Source: Muribaculaceae bacterium Isolate-036 (Harlan) (lineage in GTDB: Bacteria; Bacteroidota; Bacteroidia; Bacteroidales; Muribaculaceae). From it: DNA of 64,000 nucleotides. The DNA is taken from NCBI GenBank assembly GCA_003833075.1, contig RIAY01000003.1, positions 1 to 64,000 of the forward strand, read 5' to 3'. The translations under genes and the position numbers were made by a program. This document shows positions 54,648 to 63,347 of this stretch, piece after piece. The notes under the pieces were generated by a model. It searched no databases. It had not been told where the DNA came from and worked only from the letters and a program-made list of their open reading frames with translations. The number at the start of each line of letters is the position of its first letter. The stretch's first letter is position 1.

Positions 54648-56276
54648 TTATAATCTGTAGGTCAGCATCAAGTGAAAGCCAAGCTGTTTGCTATTTACAA
54701 TCGGGCTGGTTATTGTTGTATTCCCTAAACGTATTGACATATCGGTATATTCCGTTCTTCTCGAATAGAAATCAATGCCGCCGGTCAGAAAAAGACGTTT
54801 CCACAAACGATAATTTACAGATGCTTCAAGATGATTGAACGATGAATTAGACGCATCACCTTGCACGTCCACCGGCTTCCCTTCCGGGGTAAGAGACCAG
54901 TCATAGTTTACATCGTAACCGTTCCAGGTATAGATCTTGTAAAACTGGTTTGCGATTCTCACAGATATTCGATCATCCGATAAAGCCCAGTTCAAGCCGG
55001 CCTTGACCGAAAATCCGGATCCCCAGTTGTAATTGCGGTGATAATCCCTGTAAAAGTCGGTCAGTACGCCTGCAAGGATGACGCCGTTCAGATGCAAATA
55101 TCCGTCTAACGACATCAGCTTTGACGGGGTATATCTGAACATGGCTCCTCCGCCGACAGATGCGGGAGTTCCCATTTTATATGGCACGGAACAAGGGAAA
55201 TATAGGGCATTTCTTTCCGGGCGTATAGTGTCGGAGTCAAAATAATCGAAATGCTGATATAGTCCTACGTTGAGGCTGACATTCTTTTTGTCGAGTATTT
55301 CTTTTGAAAGTAGTCGCCCCATAATTTCCACACGGCTCAGAATCGGCTGCGACTTTATGCCTTGCAATTCCATCAGGAAAGAGAAGTAATCGTAGGGAGC
55401 TTTTGTAGTTTCCGCAAATCTGTCGCCATACTCTATGTTGATTTCCGCGACGGCTCCTGCCCGGCTACCCTCGTCGTTTTCAATAAGAGACAGGTACCTG
55501 CCTCCCAGTGACAGCTCCACACTGATTGGAGGTAACCCGAACCTGCGTCCGGATGTGGCGCGTTTTCTCCATGCCGCACCGGTGACAATTCGGTTGATTC
55601 CTTTCATGGGGTCAACAAGGAATGCTGCCAACTCACGGCCGAAACGCTCGCCTCCGGTGCTACGGTCGTCGAGGATAAGGTCAGACGTGCGGTAAAGCAC
55701 TTCGCCAAGAGCAGCGCCGCCTATCGGTGTGGCTATTATGTCGTTGGTAGAGGGGTATTCACATTCCATAAACATCTCCCACATGGCACTTCCGCCGATG
55801 GCGAACAGCTCCGACTGCCAGAAATTGAAACCATTGGAGCGTCCGGCATTGAAAAATATAGAGCCGTTGTAGGGATGGTCAAACATATTGGTGTGCAAAT
55901 GGTCATCGTCCCATTCAAAACCATGCCTGAAATTCTCTTTGATGGTATTCCATGAAATATAGGCATAATGTCCTTTCAGCACATAGCGGTCGAAGGCCCA
56001 AAGGCCTATATTGAAGCCCACGGTCTCTGCGCCTGCCCTCCAGAACGCCTTATGTTCGTGCATACGCACATCGGCGCTGTCAGGTAATACCGGAGTCGAG
56101 ACTATATGCCGATACGGTGCATATTTCTCTACGGATACCGGTTTGTTGTCTTCAGAACATGTGTAGATGTCATTTGAACATTGACTATCCGATGTTATCG
56201 GCATTTGCGAATAAGCAACAACTGTCGATAACATAAACATAATTATTGAGGATATGAACTTATTTATATTTTGCAT
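54648..56276 (-). CDS. DUF3943-family outer-membrane protein (element cargo)
   Basis: A 542-residue exported protein. A signal peptide (to about residue 23) is followed by a region with the DUF3943 features WAFDRYVLKGHYAYISW, an NFRHGFEWDDD block and HPYNGSIFFN, and a C-terminal half rich in alternating hydrophobic strands ending in Leu (LMLTYRL), typical of an outer-membrane beta-barrel. The function is unknown. It is cargo rather than a transfer gene. It lies 22 nt from the antitoxin gene on the same strand. Confidence 0.72.
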   Translation of the reverse strand: MQNINKFISSIIMFMLSTVVAYSQMPITSDSQCSNDIYTCSEDNKPVSVEKYAPYRHIVSTPVLPDSADVRMHEHKAFWRAGAETVGFNIGLWAFDRYVLKGHYAYISWNTIKENFRHGFEWDDDHLHTNMFDHPYNGSIFFNAGRSNGFNFWQSELFAIGGSAMWEMFMECEYPSTNDIIATPIGGAALGEVLYRTSDLILDDRSTGGERFGRELAAFLVDPMKGINRIVTGAAWRKRATSGRRFGLPPISVELSLGGRYLSLIENDEGSRAGAVAEINIEYGDRFAETTKAPYDYFSFLMELQGIKSQPILSRVEIMGRLLSKEILDKKNVSLNVGLYQHFDYFDSDTIRPERNALYFPCSVPYKMGTPASVGGGAMFRYTPSKLMSLDGYLHLNGVILAGVLTDFYRDYHRNYNWGSGFSVKAGLNWALSDDRISVRIANQFYKIYTWNGYDVNYDWSLTPEGKPVDVQGDASNSSFNHLEASVNYRLWKRLFLTGGIDFYSRRTEYTDMSIRLGNTTITSPIVNSKQLGFHLMLTYRL

Positions 56277-56298
56277 TATAGTAATCGATTATAGATGT

Positions 56299-56598
56299 TC
56301 ATACCATTGCAAAACAAGTTATGCCGAGCTTATCCTCGATATTGGCAACGCTCTTGAAACTGAGGTTTTCGGTACCTGACAGCAACTTGCTGACATATTG
56401 TGGGCTTACGCCGAGACGGGCGGCGAGGTCAGCTCTTTTAAGACCGTTGTCCTGCATATAGCCAATAAGAGTTACGGCAAGCTGACGCGACCAGCGGAGC
56501 CAACCTGCATTTTCCTTTCGCCATGCGGCTTCTTCTGCAAACCGCGAGGGGGTATCACTCTGATGTTCCTCCAAAAATTTAATTGCCTTGCTTGCCAT
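56299..56598 (-). CDS. HTH antitoxin (HigA/XRE-like)
   Basis: A 99-residue protein with a C-terminal XRE helix-turn-helix (RADLAARLGVSPQYVSKLLSG). The start at 56598 lies 4 nt after the stop of the toxin-like gene; an in-frame ATG at 56772 lies far inside that gene and is rejected. Gene order toxin then antitoxin is that of HigBA systems. It probably neutralises the partner and represses the shared promoter at 57176-57207. Confidence 0.85.
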   Translation of the reverse strand: MASKAIKFLEEHQSDTPSRFAEEAAWRKENAGWLRWSRQLAVTLIGYMQDNGLKRADLAARLGVSPQYVSKLLSGTENLSFKSVANIEDKLGITCFAMV

Positions 56599-56602
56599 AA
56601 TA

Positions 56603-57151
56603 TTATTCGTTAGTAAGTTCAACAAAACTGTCCTGATCGAAAACGCCGTTGGCTTTAAGGAACGCTTTGCAGCGGTTGAGCTTTTGCAATTCAAGCGTTG
56701 TATGTTCACGTTCCTGCATCGTCCGTGTAAGTTTGATAGCTCCACCGGTGACGATATAAACGTTCGGTTCAAGCCTTATGGCGTAGATGCGAAGCCAGCT
56801 CGCATGACGTTCACGGTTCCAGTTGCGGGCTTTCTCACGACTTAACTCACGGGCACGGGTGTCTGTGATGTCAAGCGGTTTGAATAGCTCGTCAAGATGT
56901 TCCGTATAGGGAACTTCAAGAACAAGTTCCTGTAACGCCTCGGCGTCTTCAAACGTATCATTGACGGCTTCATCGAGTCGTTCAATATGGAAGTAGCTTT
57001 TTAGGTCATCCATGTTTTCCATAAAGAAGTCAAGAAGATACTCGCCATTGGTCCAGTTTCGGAACAGGATGGTGAGTTCATCCGCTTCCTTATCCTGAGC
57101 TTTGACAGCCCAGAGATGGTCGAATCCGTCGATTATCCGTACAAACTTCAT
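56603..57151 (-). CDS. Gp49/HigB-like toxin, long form
   Basis: A 182-residue protein. The C-terminal part (about 100-170) has the pattern of Gp49-like RelE-superfamily toxins: RIYAIRLEPN, a beta strand YIVTGGAIKLTR, then MQEREH and a terminal helix. The N-terminal ~90 acidic residues are an addition; simple Gp49 toxins are about 110 residues. The start at 57151 (MKFVRIIDG) has a promoter about 25-55 nt upstream. mRNA cleavage is inferred from the fold family. Confidence 0.75.
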   Translation of the reverse strand: MKFVRIIDGFDHLWAVKAQDKEADELTILFRNWTNGEYLLDFFMENMDDLKSYFHIERLDEAVNDTFEDAEALQELVLEVPYTEHLDELFKPLDITDTRARELSREKARNWNRERHASWLRIYAIRLEPNVYIVTGGAIKLTRTMQEREHTTLELQKLNRCKAFLKANGVFDQDSFVELTNE

Positions 57152-57175
57152 ATTATATAAACATTCATCCGAGTG

Positions 57176-57207
57176 CAAAGTTACAGAGTTTTTCTGAAAA
57201 CCGCAAC
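57176..57207 (-). promoter_or_regulatory. Promoter of the toxin-antitoxin pair
   Basis: On the minus strand a TAACTTTG -7 element (57176-57183) follows a GTTG (57204-57207) with a 20-nt spacer. Confidence 0.65.
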
Positions 57208-57231
57208 TTATAGGTTGATTTTTCTATATCA

Positions 57232-58644
57232 CTAAATATCCGGCGCCTCTTCCGGCAATACATTCAGTTGTTTGTCAACCCGGTATTGAGGTTGATTGAA
57301 GGCGGCACAGAGGAGCACGAAGAGGTCATGAAGTTCAAGCATTGAATAGTGTTCAACGGCACTACTACCTACCTCATGGAGTCCGGTGGCATACATATTT
57401 ACCTGCGCTTTGTTGGCGATGTCTATGTGAGTCTTACGGCACAGTTTGCTACTGCCGACTGAGTGTAGTGGCACTCGGTTCATTGTGCCTGCCGCCTCAT
57501 CATACTGATTAACCAATCGATCAATCTTACAATACTCAAGGAGCTTCTTAATCTTGGCGTTGTATCCGCTTTTGCCAGAGGCATATTTGAGAACACCAAA
57601 TTTGAAACCGGAGCGTTTGACGATTTCCAACGCAAACATCATCAACGGAGTTTTCTTCTCTCGTCGGTCATTCTGCGTCTTCATTGTTTTCTTGGGGAGA
57701 TATTGAACGTAGGGAATGCCGTCATCGGTAACAGCCACGTTCGACATCGATAACTTCATGAAATCTCCGATACGACAACCGAGAGCGCACTGAAGAAGAA
57801 AAGCATCTTTGGTTTCCTTCAGGCTGTCGGGTACATCCGCTACCATTATCTGCTGAACTTCCTCATAGCGGAGGAAGAAAGGATCATCATATTGTTCTCT
57901 CAGAGCCTCGTTCCTTCGTTTCTTGGTGAGACGCCTAAAGGGAGATTTTAGAATCTCGTCATTTTCCTCCAGCTCATTGAAGAAAGCCTGCAAAGCCCGG
58001 AGTTTCGCCGATGCCGTGTTGATACTCGCTTGCTTGGTCGGTATGGAGATCTTTTGCAGGCTTCCATATATCGCCTTATGTTTATCGACATATTTGTATT
58101 CGTTGATAACGAACTCTCGGAATGCCAGTATATCTTCCGGAGTGAATTGGTCCGGCGTATAATGAGATTTCTTGAAAATGATAAGGTAACGTGAGAGTTT
58201 ATCCCATACAATCTTGTAAATCTTGGCTCTGCCCTCACTGACGGTGCCGTATGTTTCCAGACCGTCAATGTAGCGGTCGAAACGTGCCAACAGTGTTTCG
58301 ATTTCCTCTGTTTTGACTATATTGTATTTCTCCGGATTGAGAAGCATGTCTATTCTTGCCTCAAAGTCGGTGGCGTCGAATTCAGGACATTCCTCTTTCA
58401 GTTGCTTATAGGCTTCGTGCATCGCATCAATCTCGCGTGTAATAGCGAGACGCAATTCTTCGTTATAGAGGCTGACACGAGGTTTTAGTGTGCCATCCAT
58501 ATCAAACTTCTTCAGGTCCGCGAGGTCTGCCTCAATACTGCTCTTGTGAAAGAGCTGGACTTCTCGACCCTCCGTAAGCCGGAAGCGAAGTCTTATTTTA
58601 CCGCTCGTCTTGGTCGTGCGGAGGTAGAGAGTTATTCTTTCCAT
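57232..58644 (-). CDS. Tyrosine recombinase / integrase of the mobilizable element
   Basis: A 470-residue phage-type integrase. An N-terminal arm-binding and SAM-like core-binding region is followed by the catalytic domain: the first Arg is in CALGCRIGDF, the Lys in PKKTMK, the second Arg in LCRKTH, His in LHEVGSS and the nucleophile Tyr in VEHYSML. The usual HxxR histidine appears replaced by Lys (KLCR), as in some Bacteroidetes integrases. Its 5' end is adjacent to three GCACAAC motifs, which may include its own control region. It probably integrated this element into the IS transposase gene. Confidence 0.9.
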   Translation of the reverse strand: MERITLYLRTTKTSGKIRLRFRLTEGREVQLFHKSSIEADLADLKKFDMDGTLKPRVSLYNEELRLAITREIDAMHEAYKQLKEECPEFDATDFEARIDMLLNPEKYNIVKTEEIETLLARFDRYIDGLETYGTVSEGRAKIYKIVWDKLSRYLIIFKKSHYTPDQFTPEDILAFREFVINEYKYVDKHKAIYGSLQKISIPTKQASINTASAKLRALQAFFNELEENDEILKSPFRRLTKKRRNEALREQYDDPFFLRYEEVQQIMVADVPDSLKETKDAFLLQCALGCRIGDFMKLSMSNVAVTDDGIPYVQYLPKKTMKTQNDRREKKTPLMMFALEIVKRSGFKFGVLKYASGKSGYNAKIKKLLEYCKIDRLVNQYDEAAGTMNRVPLHSVGSSKLCRKTHIDIANKAQVNMYATGLHEVGSSAVEHYSMLELHDLFVLLCAAFNQPQYRVDKQLNVLPEEAPDI

Positions 58645-58649
58645 AGGTG

Positions 58650-58698
58650 GTTGTGCATTTCAAAATATCGTTGTGCAAGTATAACGTTTTTGCACAAC
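58650..58698. promoter_or_regulatory. Three GCACAAC/GTTGTGC motifs, right-end arm-type sites
   Basis: GTTGTGC at 58650-58656 and 58670-58676 and GCACAAC at 58692-58698, extended consensus TTGCACAAC, lie between the integrase start and the right junction. The same motif occurs twice at the left end. Confidence 0.55.
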
Positions 58699-58765
58699 CA
58701 AAAGTGCGTTGAATTAAATTCCTATGGATTTATTAACATTCAAAATAGTTGTAATGGTCTGATTT

Positions 58766-60094
58766 TCATTGACAATCATATTCAAATTCGTTTACAGCCG
58801 TATATAATTCTGAATCCTTATAAGATTTGGTCAATGTCCTGTTTCCACGTGCATTGCTGTCAGCCTTGTCAATCTCGCGTTGACGCAGGAATCGGAGGTA
58901 GTCGCGGTATTTGTATGAAAATGTCACAATCAATCTTTGAGAGAACTTTGTCTTTTCATTGACAATCCAACGCTCGCGATAAAAAGTGCGGTCTCCGTAA
59001 TAACGGGCAGTATCGGCATCAGTCAGGTCAAACTCCAGTTCATCCTCGTCTGCATCCCGGTACCGCTTGTCTTTTTGTACCGTGTCGGACTTTACAAGTT
59101 TCCATCCTGTCGGTTCCAGACACCAGTCCCTGAGATTATCCTCCAGTTTCTTTATTGACTGCACCGTTATGAATGATCTTTCTGCTGTGGAGTTATATGA
59201 CCGGTTGCCTTCAGAAGAGAGACCTCCGTCTGTACAGACTACAATCTTGCTGACCCCCATCTTCTCAACTATAATCTTTTCAGTTGGAATCAAGGTAGTC
59301 TGTTCGTTGGCATTGCCGGGATTGATGCACATCGCAACCGGCATGCCGGAGTTGTCGATGAACATACCCATCTGTACGATGGGGTTCGGTCGATGTTCCT
59401 TGGAGACTCCGTACTTGCGTATACGTTCATGAACGTTCCCTTTTTTGTCTGTCACATAGTCCGGATCGGCAGATTCTCTCTCGAAAAAATAGTTGGTGCA
59501 GTCATAGTACATGACGGTCGTATCCCGTTCGACAACCTTTGACGAATTAAGGAAAAGTCTCTTCTGGATGTATTCACCGTGTCTGTCCAGGATATCCAGA
59601 CTCCTGTAGATATGCTGTTTTTCTATATCAAAAGGCTCGATATAGCTTCCGCTCCTGCGATAATTACCTAGTTTTGAAGCCGGTCTCAAAAGCCGTTCGT
59701 AGACCATCAGCTCCAGAACTTTGTTGAAATCGAAGTCGAACTTATGTTTACGTGAGATTGCCTCGCATATCCTGTCCATCCCGACCTTATGGTACAGCCG
59801 TTTAAGAAACAGATATCCGCTCTCGCAACTCTGAGCCTCGCCTTTTTCAATAAGCTTTGTGGGCGACAGACGTGATATTATCACCTGCCGGCCCTCCTTC
59901 TCCTGTGCCGTAAGCCTGGCGATATATTCCCTGGCCCATTCAACAGGATCTCTGTCTCCGCATCTCTGACGAACTTCCTCAAGCGTTCCAAGGCGCTCAT
60001 GGATTCTTGAGGTACTTTTGCCGTTCTTGTCCCTGTATGCCTTCTGTACATAAAGGATGGAAGTCTTTTTTGTCTTGGTTATTTTCAGCTTCAT
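58766..60094 (-). pseudogene. IS1634-family transposase, N-terminal fragment
   Basis: A 442-residue truncated transposase. It contains the catalytic Asp residues in YYDCTNYFF (near 198) and VCTDGGLS (near 286) but ends before the Glu-containing block. The last ~18 codons come from the inserted element and end at a chance stop. The missing Glu segment is at 48671-49210. Removing 49210-58830 would join the halves into a protein of about 610 residues, normal for this family. Confidence 0.9.
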
Positions 60095-60209
60095 ATTATG
60101 CCGCCCTGCCGTTGATTGCTACACGGTGCTACAAAGATAGTAATAAAATTTGACACGTGCAAGCGTGCCAGCAAAAAAAGATTCATGAAAATGCAACTGT
60201 CAAACTACC
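58831..60209 (-). mobile_element. IS1634-like insertion sequence, right fragment
   Basis: The part of the IS carrying the transposase 5' end and about 115 bp of terminal sequence before the right copy of the 81-bp repeat at 60210. See the left fragment at 48567-49209. Confidence 0.75.
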
Positions 60210-60290
60210 GCGTTGCATTTGTCCTTGCACTCCATATTTATTCGAAAATGTTTGAAAATACGCGATTTCTTTTGACTTTTGGAGAAAAAT
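60210..60290. repeat. 81-bp perfect direct repeat, right copy
   Basis: Identical to 48486-48566. It ends three bases before the -7 element of the next gene's promoter, so this copy keeps a working promoter. The 60095-60469 interval without a gene holds the IS end, this repeat, the promoter and a leader of about 165 nt. Confidence 0.88.
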
Positions 60291-60301
60291 GTCTATATTT
60301 G
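60271..60301 (+). promoter_or_regulatory. Consensus promoter of the pseudouridine synthase gene
   Basis: TTTG (60271-60274), a 19-nt spacer and TATATTTG (60294-60301) match the Bacteroidetes promoter exactly. The -33 box lies in the duplicated 81 bp and the -7 box outside it. Confidence 0.85.
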
Positions 60302-60469
60302 CGCGTTTATAAGATTGAACCCATTTAGGTCAATTGCAGTTGAATTATATAATTCGTTAACAATAAGCAAGTTTAAACTATATAATTTATTATACCGATT
60401 ACTGAAAAACGATTGTCAATCACGCGCCTGTCCAAGGCAGAGATGCCCTCGGTGCTAAATTTTTTAACA

Positions 60470-61921
60470 ATGGAAGAAGCTAAAAAGTCTAAAAGACCGC
60501 GGATTGGAGTTCCCGGCATGAATGTATCTTCGTCGGAAAACGGGGAAAATGAGTCGCGCTACGAAAAAGTGAATTATCCTTCTGACAGCAATCGTCAGGG
60601 TTCTGACGGTCAGGAGCGTGAACAGCGCCCGTATCAGCAAAGAAACTATGGCTACAATCAGAACCGTCAGGGCGGTTACAACCGTCAGGAAGGTTACGGA
60701 CGTCAGGGTGGCTACCAGCCGCGTAATCAAAATTATAACCAAGGTGGATACAACCGTCAGCCGGGCGGCTACAGCCAGAACCGCCAGCAAGGTGGATACG
60801 GACAGCAGCGTCAGGGCGGATATCAGCAGCAGAACGGTGAGAACAATTATCAGCAGCGTCCTTCAGGATATTCCCAGCCTCGCCAGCAGGGCGGTTATAA
60901 CCAGAACCGTCAGCAGAACGGATACGGACAGCCTCGCCAGCAGGGGGGCTACAACCAGAACCGCCAGCAGGGAGGTTACGGACAGCAGCGTCAGCAGGGC
61001 GGCTACAGCCAGAACCGTCAGCCGGGAGGTTACGGTCAGCAGCGTCAGCAGGGCGGTTACCGTCAGCAGAATAACCGTCAGGGAGGCTACGGGCAGCCTC
61101 GTCAGCAGGGCTTCCGTCCAAATAACAACAGAAATAACCCGGGCATGAGGTTCATGCCGCGTCCAAAGCAGATTGATTATGTGCTTGAGGATATCGATCC
61201 GAATGAACAGGTCCGTCTCAACAAGTATATGGCTAATGCCGGAATATGCTCTCGTCGTGAGGCTGATGAGTATATCACATCAGGAAAGGTGAAGGTGAAC
61301 GGCGAGGTCGTGACTGAACTCGGAACAAAAATCTCACGTAACGATGTCGTGGAATATGATGAGAAGGTGGTCACTCCGGAGCGCAAATGCTATGTGCTTC
61401 TAAATAAACCCAAGGATTGTGTGACAACAAGCGATGATCCCAACGGCCGTACGACCGTTCTTGACCTTGTGAAAAACGCGTGTCAGGAGCGCATCTATCC
61501 AGTAGGACGTCTCGACCGCAACACAACAGGAGTCCTGCTCCTCACCAACGACGGAGACCTCGCTTCCAAACTCACGCATCCGAAATTCGTGAAGAAAAAG
61601 ATTTATCATGTCTGGACAGACAAAGATATAGCGGAAGAGGATATGCAGCGCATAGCCGACGGCATAGAACTTGAAGACGGAGAAATCCATGCCGATGCCA
61701 TCAGTTATGTGTCGGATACAGACCGAAATCAAGCCGGTATCGAAATTCACAGCGGACGCAACCGTATTGTGAGACGTATCTTCGAGAGTCTCGGCTATCG
61801 TGTCACGAAGCTTGACCGTGTTTATTTCGCAGGTCTTACCAAGAAAAATCTTCCTCGCGGCCGTTGGAGATATCTGACACAGGAAGAGGTGAACTATTTG
61901 CGCATGGGTGCCTTTGAATAA
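60470..61921 (+). CDS. rRNA pseudouridine synthase (RsuA/RluB-type) with low-complexity domain
   Basis: A 483-residue pseudouridine synthase acting on rRNA. The start at 60470 ([10 protein letters not shown]) is preferred over a TTG at 60413. Residues about 45-220 are a low-complexity region of Gly, Tyr, Gln, Asn and Arg in imperfect units like QQGGYGQQR. An S4 RNA-binding domain follows ([17 protein letters not shown]), then the catalytic domain with Asp in GRLDRNTTG. RluB-type enzymes modify 23S U2605 and RsuA 16S U516; the exact site is not decided here. asnS follows after 11 nt. Confidence 0.9.
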   Translation: MEEAKKSKRPRIGVPGMNVSSSENGENESRYEKVNYPSDSNRQGSDGQEREQRPYQQRNYGYNQNRQGGYNRQEGYGRQGGYQPRNQNYNQGGYNRQPGGYSQNRQQGGYGQQRQGGYQQQNGENNYQQRPSGYSQPRQQGGYNQNRQQNGYGQPRQQGGYNQNRQQGGYGQQRQQGGYSQNRQPGGYGQQRQQGGYRQQNNRQGGYGQPRQQGFRPNNNRNNPGMRFMPRPKQIDYVLEDIDPNEQVRLNKYMANAGICSRREADEYITSGKVKVNGEVVTELGTKISRNDVVEYDEKVVTPERKCYVLLNKPKDCVTTSDDPNGRTTVLDLVKNACQERIYPVGRLDRNTTGVLLLTNDGDLASKLTHPKFVKKKIYHVWTDKDIAEEDMQRIADGIELEDGEIHADAISYVSDTDRNQAGIEIHSGRNRIVRRIFESLGYRVTKLDRVYFAGLTKKNLPRGRWRYLTQEEVNYLRMGAFE

Positions 61922-61932
61922 TTGAATATATA

Positions 61933-63330
61933 ATGAAAGATATAAGAAGAAAAACCGTCAGGGAACTCCTTTCCGAGCCTTCGAAATATGCAGGCTCGGA
62001 AGTGGACGTAAAAGGTTGGGTGCGTACGCGCCGAGGAAACAAGAACGTTCAGTTTGTAGCTCTTAACGACGGTTCTACCATCAATAGCCTGCAGATTGTG
62101 TTTGACCTTTCCAGGTTTTCCGAAGAAAGCCTCAAGACTGTTACCACAGGTTCGAGCATACATGTCCAGGGGCTTCTGGTCGAGAGTCAGGGAAAGGGTC
62201 AGACCGTTGAGGTTCAGGCGGAGGAGCTTGAGATTTATGGAACGGCGGATCCTGCGGAATATCCTTTGCAGAAGAAAGGTCATTCTCTTGAATTTCTGCG
62301 TGAGATAGCGCATCTTCGTCCGCGCACAAATACTTTTGGCGCAGTGTTGCGTATTCGTCATGCGCTCGCGTTCGCAATCCATAAATTCTTTAACGACAAA
62401 GGATTCTATTATTTTCACACGCCGCTGATCACAGAGTCAGACTGTGAGGGAGCCGGAGCGATGTTTCAGGTGACGACTCTTCCGATGGAAGAGCTTCCCC
62501 GCACGGAAGATGGCAATGTCGATTACAGCCAGGATTTCTTCGGTGCGCCGACAAGCCTTACCGTTTCCGGTCAGCTTGAAGGCGAGCTGGGGGCAATGGC
62601 ACTCGGTTGCATCTATACTTTCGGTCCCACGTTCCGTGCAGAGAACTCAAACACACCCCGTCATCTTTCGGAGTTCTGGATGATTGAGCCGGAAATGGCA
62701 TTCTATGATGTCAATGACAACATGGATCTTGCCGAGGAATTTATCAAGTATTGCATCAACTATGCGCTTGACCACTGCAAGGATGACATTCAGTTCCTCA
62801 ACGACCATTTCGACAAAGAGCTGATCGACCGTCTGAAATTTGTTGTCGAGAATGACTTTGTACGTCTTCCTTATACAGAGGGTGTGAAAATTCTTGAGGA
62901 AAGCGGTGAGAAATTCGAATTCCCTGTTTACTGGGGTGCGGATCTTGCTTCCGAGCATGAGCGTTATCTTGTGGAGAAGCATTTCAAACGTCCGGTCATG
63001 CTTACCGATTATCCCAAGGAAATCAAGGCGTTCTACATGAAACTCAATGAAGACGGCAAAACCGTGAGAGGCATGGATGTCCTTTTCCCGCAGATCGGTG
63101 AGATAATCGGCGGTTCGCAACGTGAGGAGAATTATGATGTTCTCCGCTCGCGCATGGAGGAACTCGGCATGGCAGACATGCCCTGGTATATGGACACACG
63201 CAAGTTCGGCACCGTGCCGCACTCCGGTTTCGGTCTCGGGTTTGAACGTCTGGTTCTTTTTGTTACAGGAATGCAGAATATCCGTGATGTGATTCCATTT
63301 CCACGTTATCCGAAAAACTGCAATTTCTAA
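61933..63330 (+). CDS. asnS: Asparaginyl-tRNA synthetase
   Basis: A 465-residue class IIb synthetase charging tRNA-Asn. The N-terminal OB-fold anticodon domain ([16 protein letters not shown]) precedes the catalytic core with motif 2 [29 protein letters not shown] sequence (near residues 228-252) and motif 3 [10 protein letters not shown]. The length is normal. It starts 11 nt after the pseudouridine synthase gene, so the two are probably one operon under the promoter at 60271-60301. Confidence 0.96.
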   Translation: MKDIRRKTVRELLSEPSKYAGSEVDVKGWVRTRRGNKNVQFVALNDGSTINSLQIVFDLSRFSEESLKTVTTGSSIHVQGLLVESQGKGQTVEVQAEELEIYGTADPAEYPLQKKGHSLEFLREIAHLRPRTNTFGAVLRIRHALAFAIHKFFNDKGFYYFHTPLITESDCEGAGAMFQVTTLPMEELPRTEDGNVDYSQDFFGAPTSLTVSGQLEGELGAMALGCIYTFGPTFRAENSNTPRHLSEFWMIEPEMAFYDVNDNMDLAEEFIKYCINYALDHCKDDIQFLNDHFDKELIDRLKFVVENDFVRLPYTEGVKILEESGEKFEFPVYWGADLASEHERYLVEKHFKRPVMLTDYPKEIKAFYMKLNEDGKTVRGMDVLFPQIGEIIGGSQREENYDVLRSRMEELGMADMPWYMDTRKFGTVPHSGFGLGFERLVLFVTGMQNIRDVIPFPRYPKNCNF

Positions 63331-63347
63331 AATCATTGCAATTTAAA

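Larger units (their letters stand above)
49210..58830. mobile_element. Mobilizable element (~9.6 kb) inserted in the IS transposase gene
   Basis: The boundaries are where transposase similarity stops on each side, accurate to perhaps 20 bp; a short TTG-CC core may be shared at the two junctions. Contents in order: left end with integrase-type motifs, structured RNA candidate, excisionase-like HTH protein, DUF3987 protein, oriT-type region, MobV relaxase, DUF3943 outer-membrane protein, toxin-antitoxin pair, tyrosine integrase, right end. There are no conjugation-machinery genes, so transfer would need a helper element. Confidence 0.85.

Noticed and set aside
56599..56772. Longer antitoxin frame starting at 56772
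   Set aside because: It would lie inside the toxin coding region; the ATG at 56598 with a 4-nt gap is the normal arrangement.
60210..60290. Reading the 81-bp repeat as a homologous-recombination footprint or attachment site of the mobilizable element
   Set aside because: The repeat flanks the IS, not the mobilizable element, whose junctions are inside the transposase gene; IS1634-type target duplication is simpler.
60464..61121. Antisense frames over the low-complexity region of the pseudouridine synthase
   Set aside because: Repetitive codons in the sense gene produce open frames on the other strand; they have no independent support.
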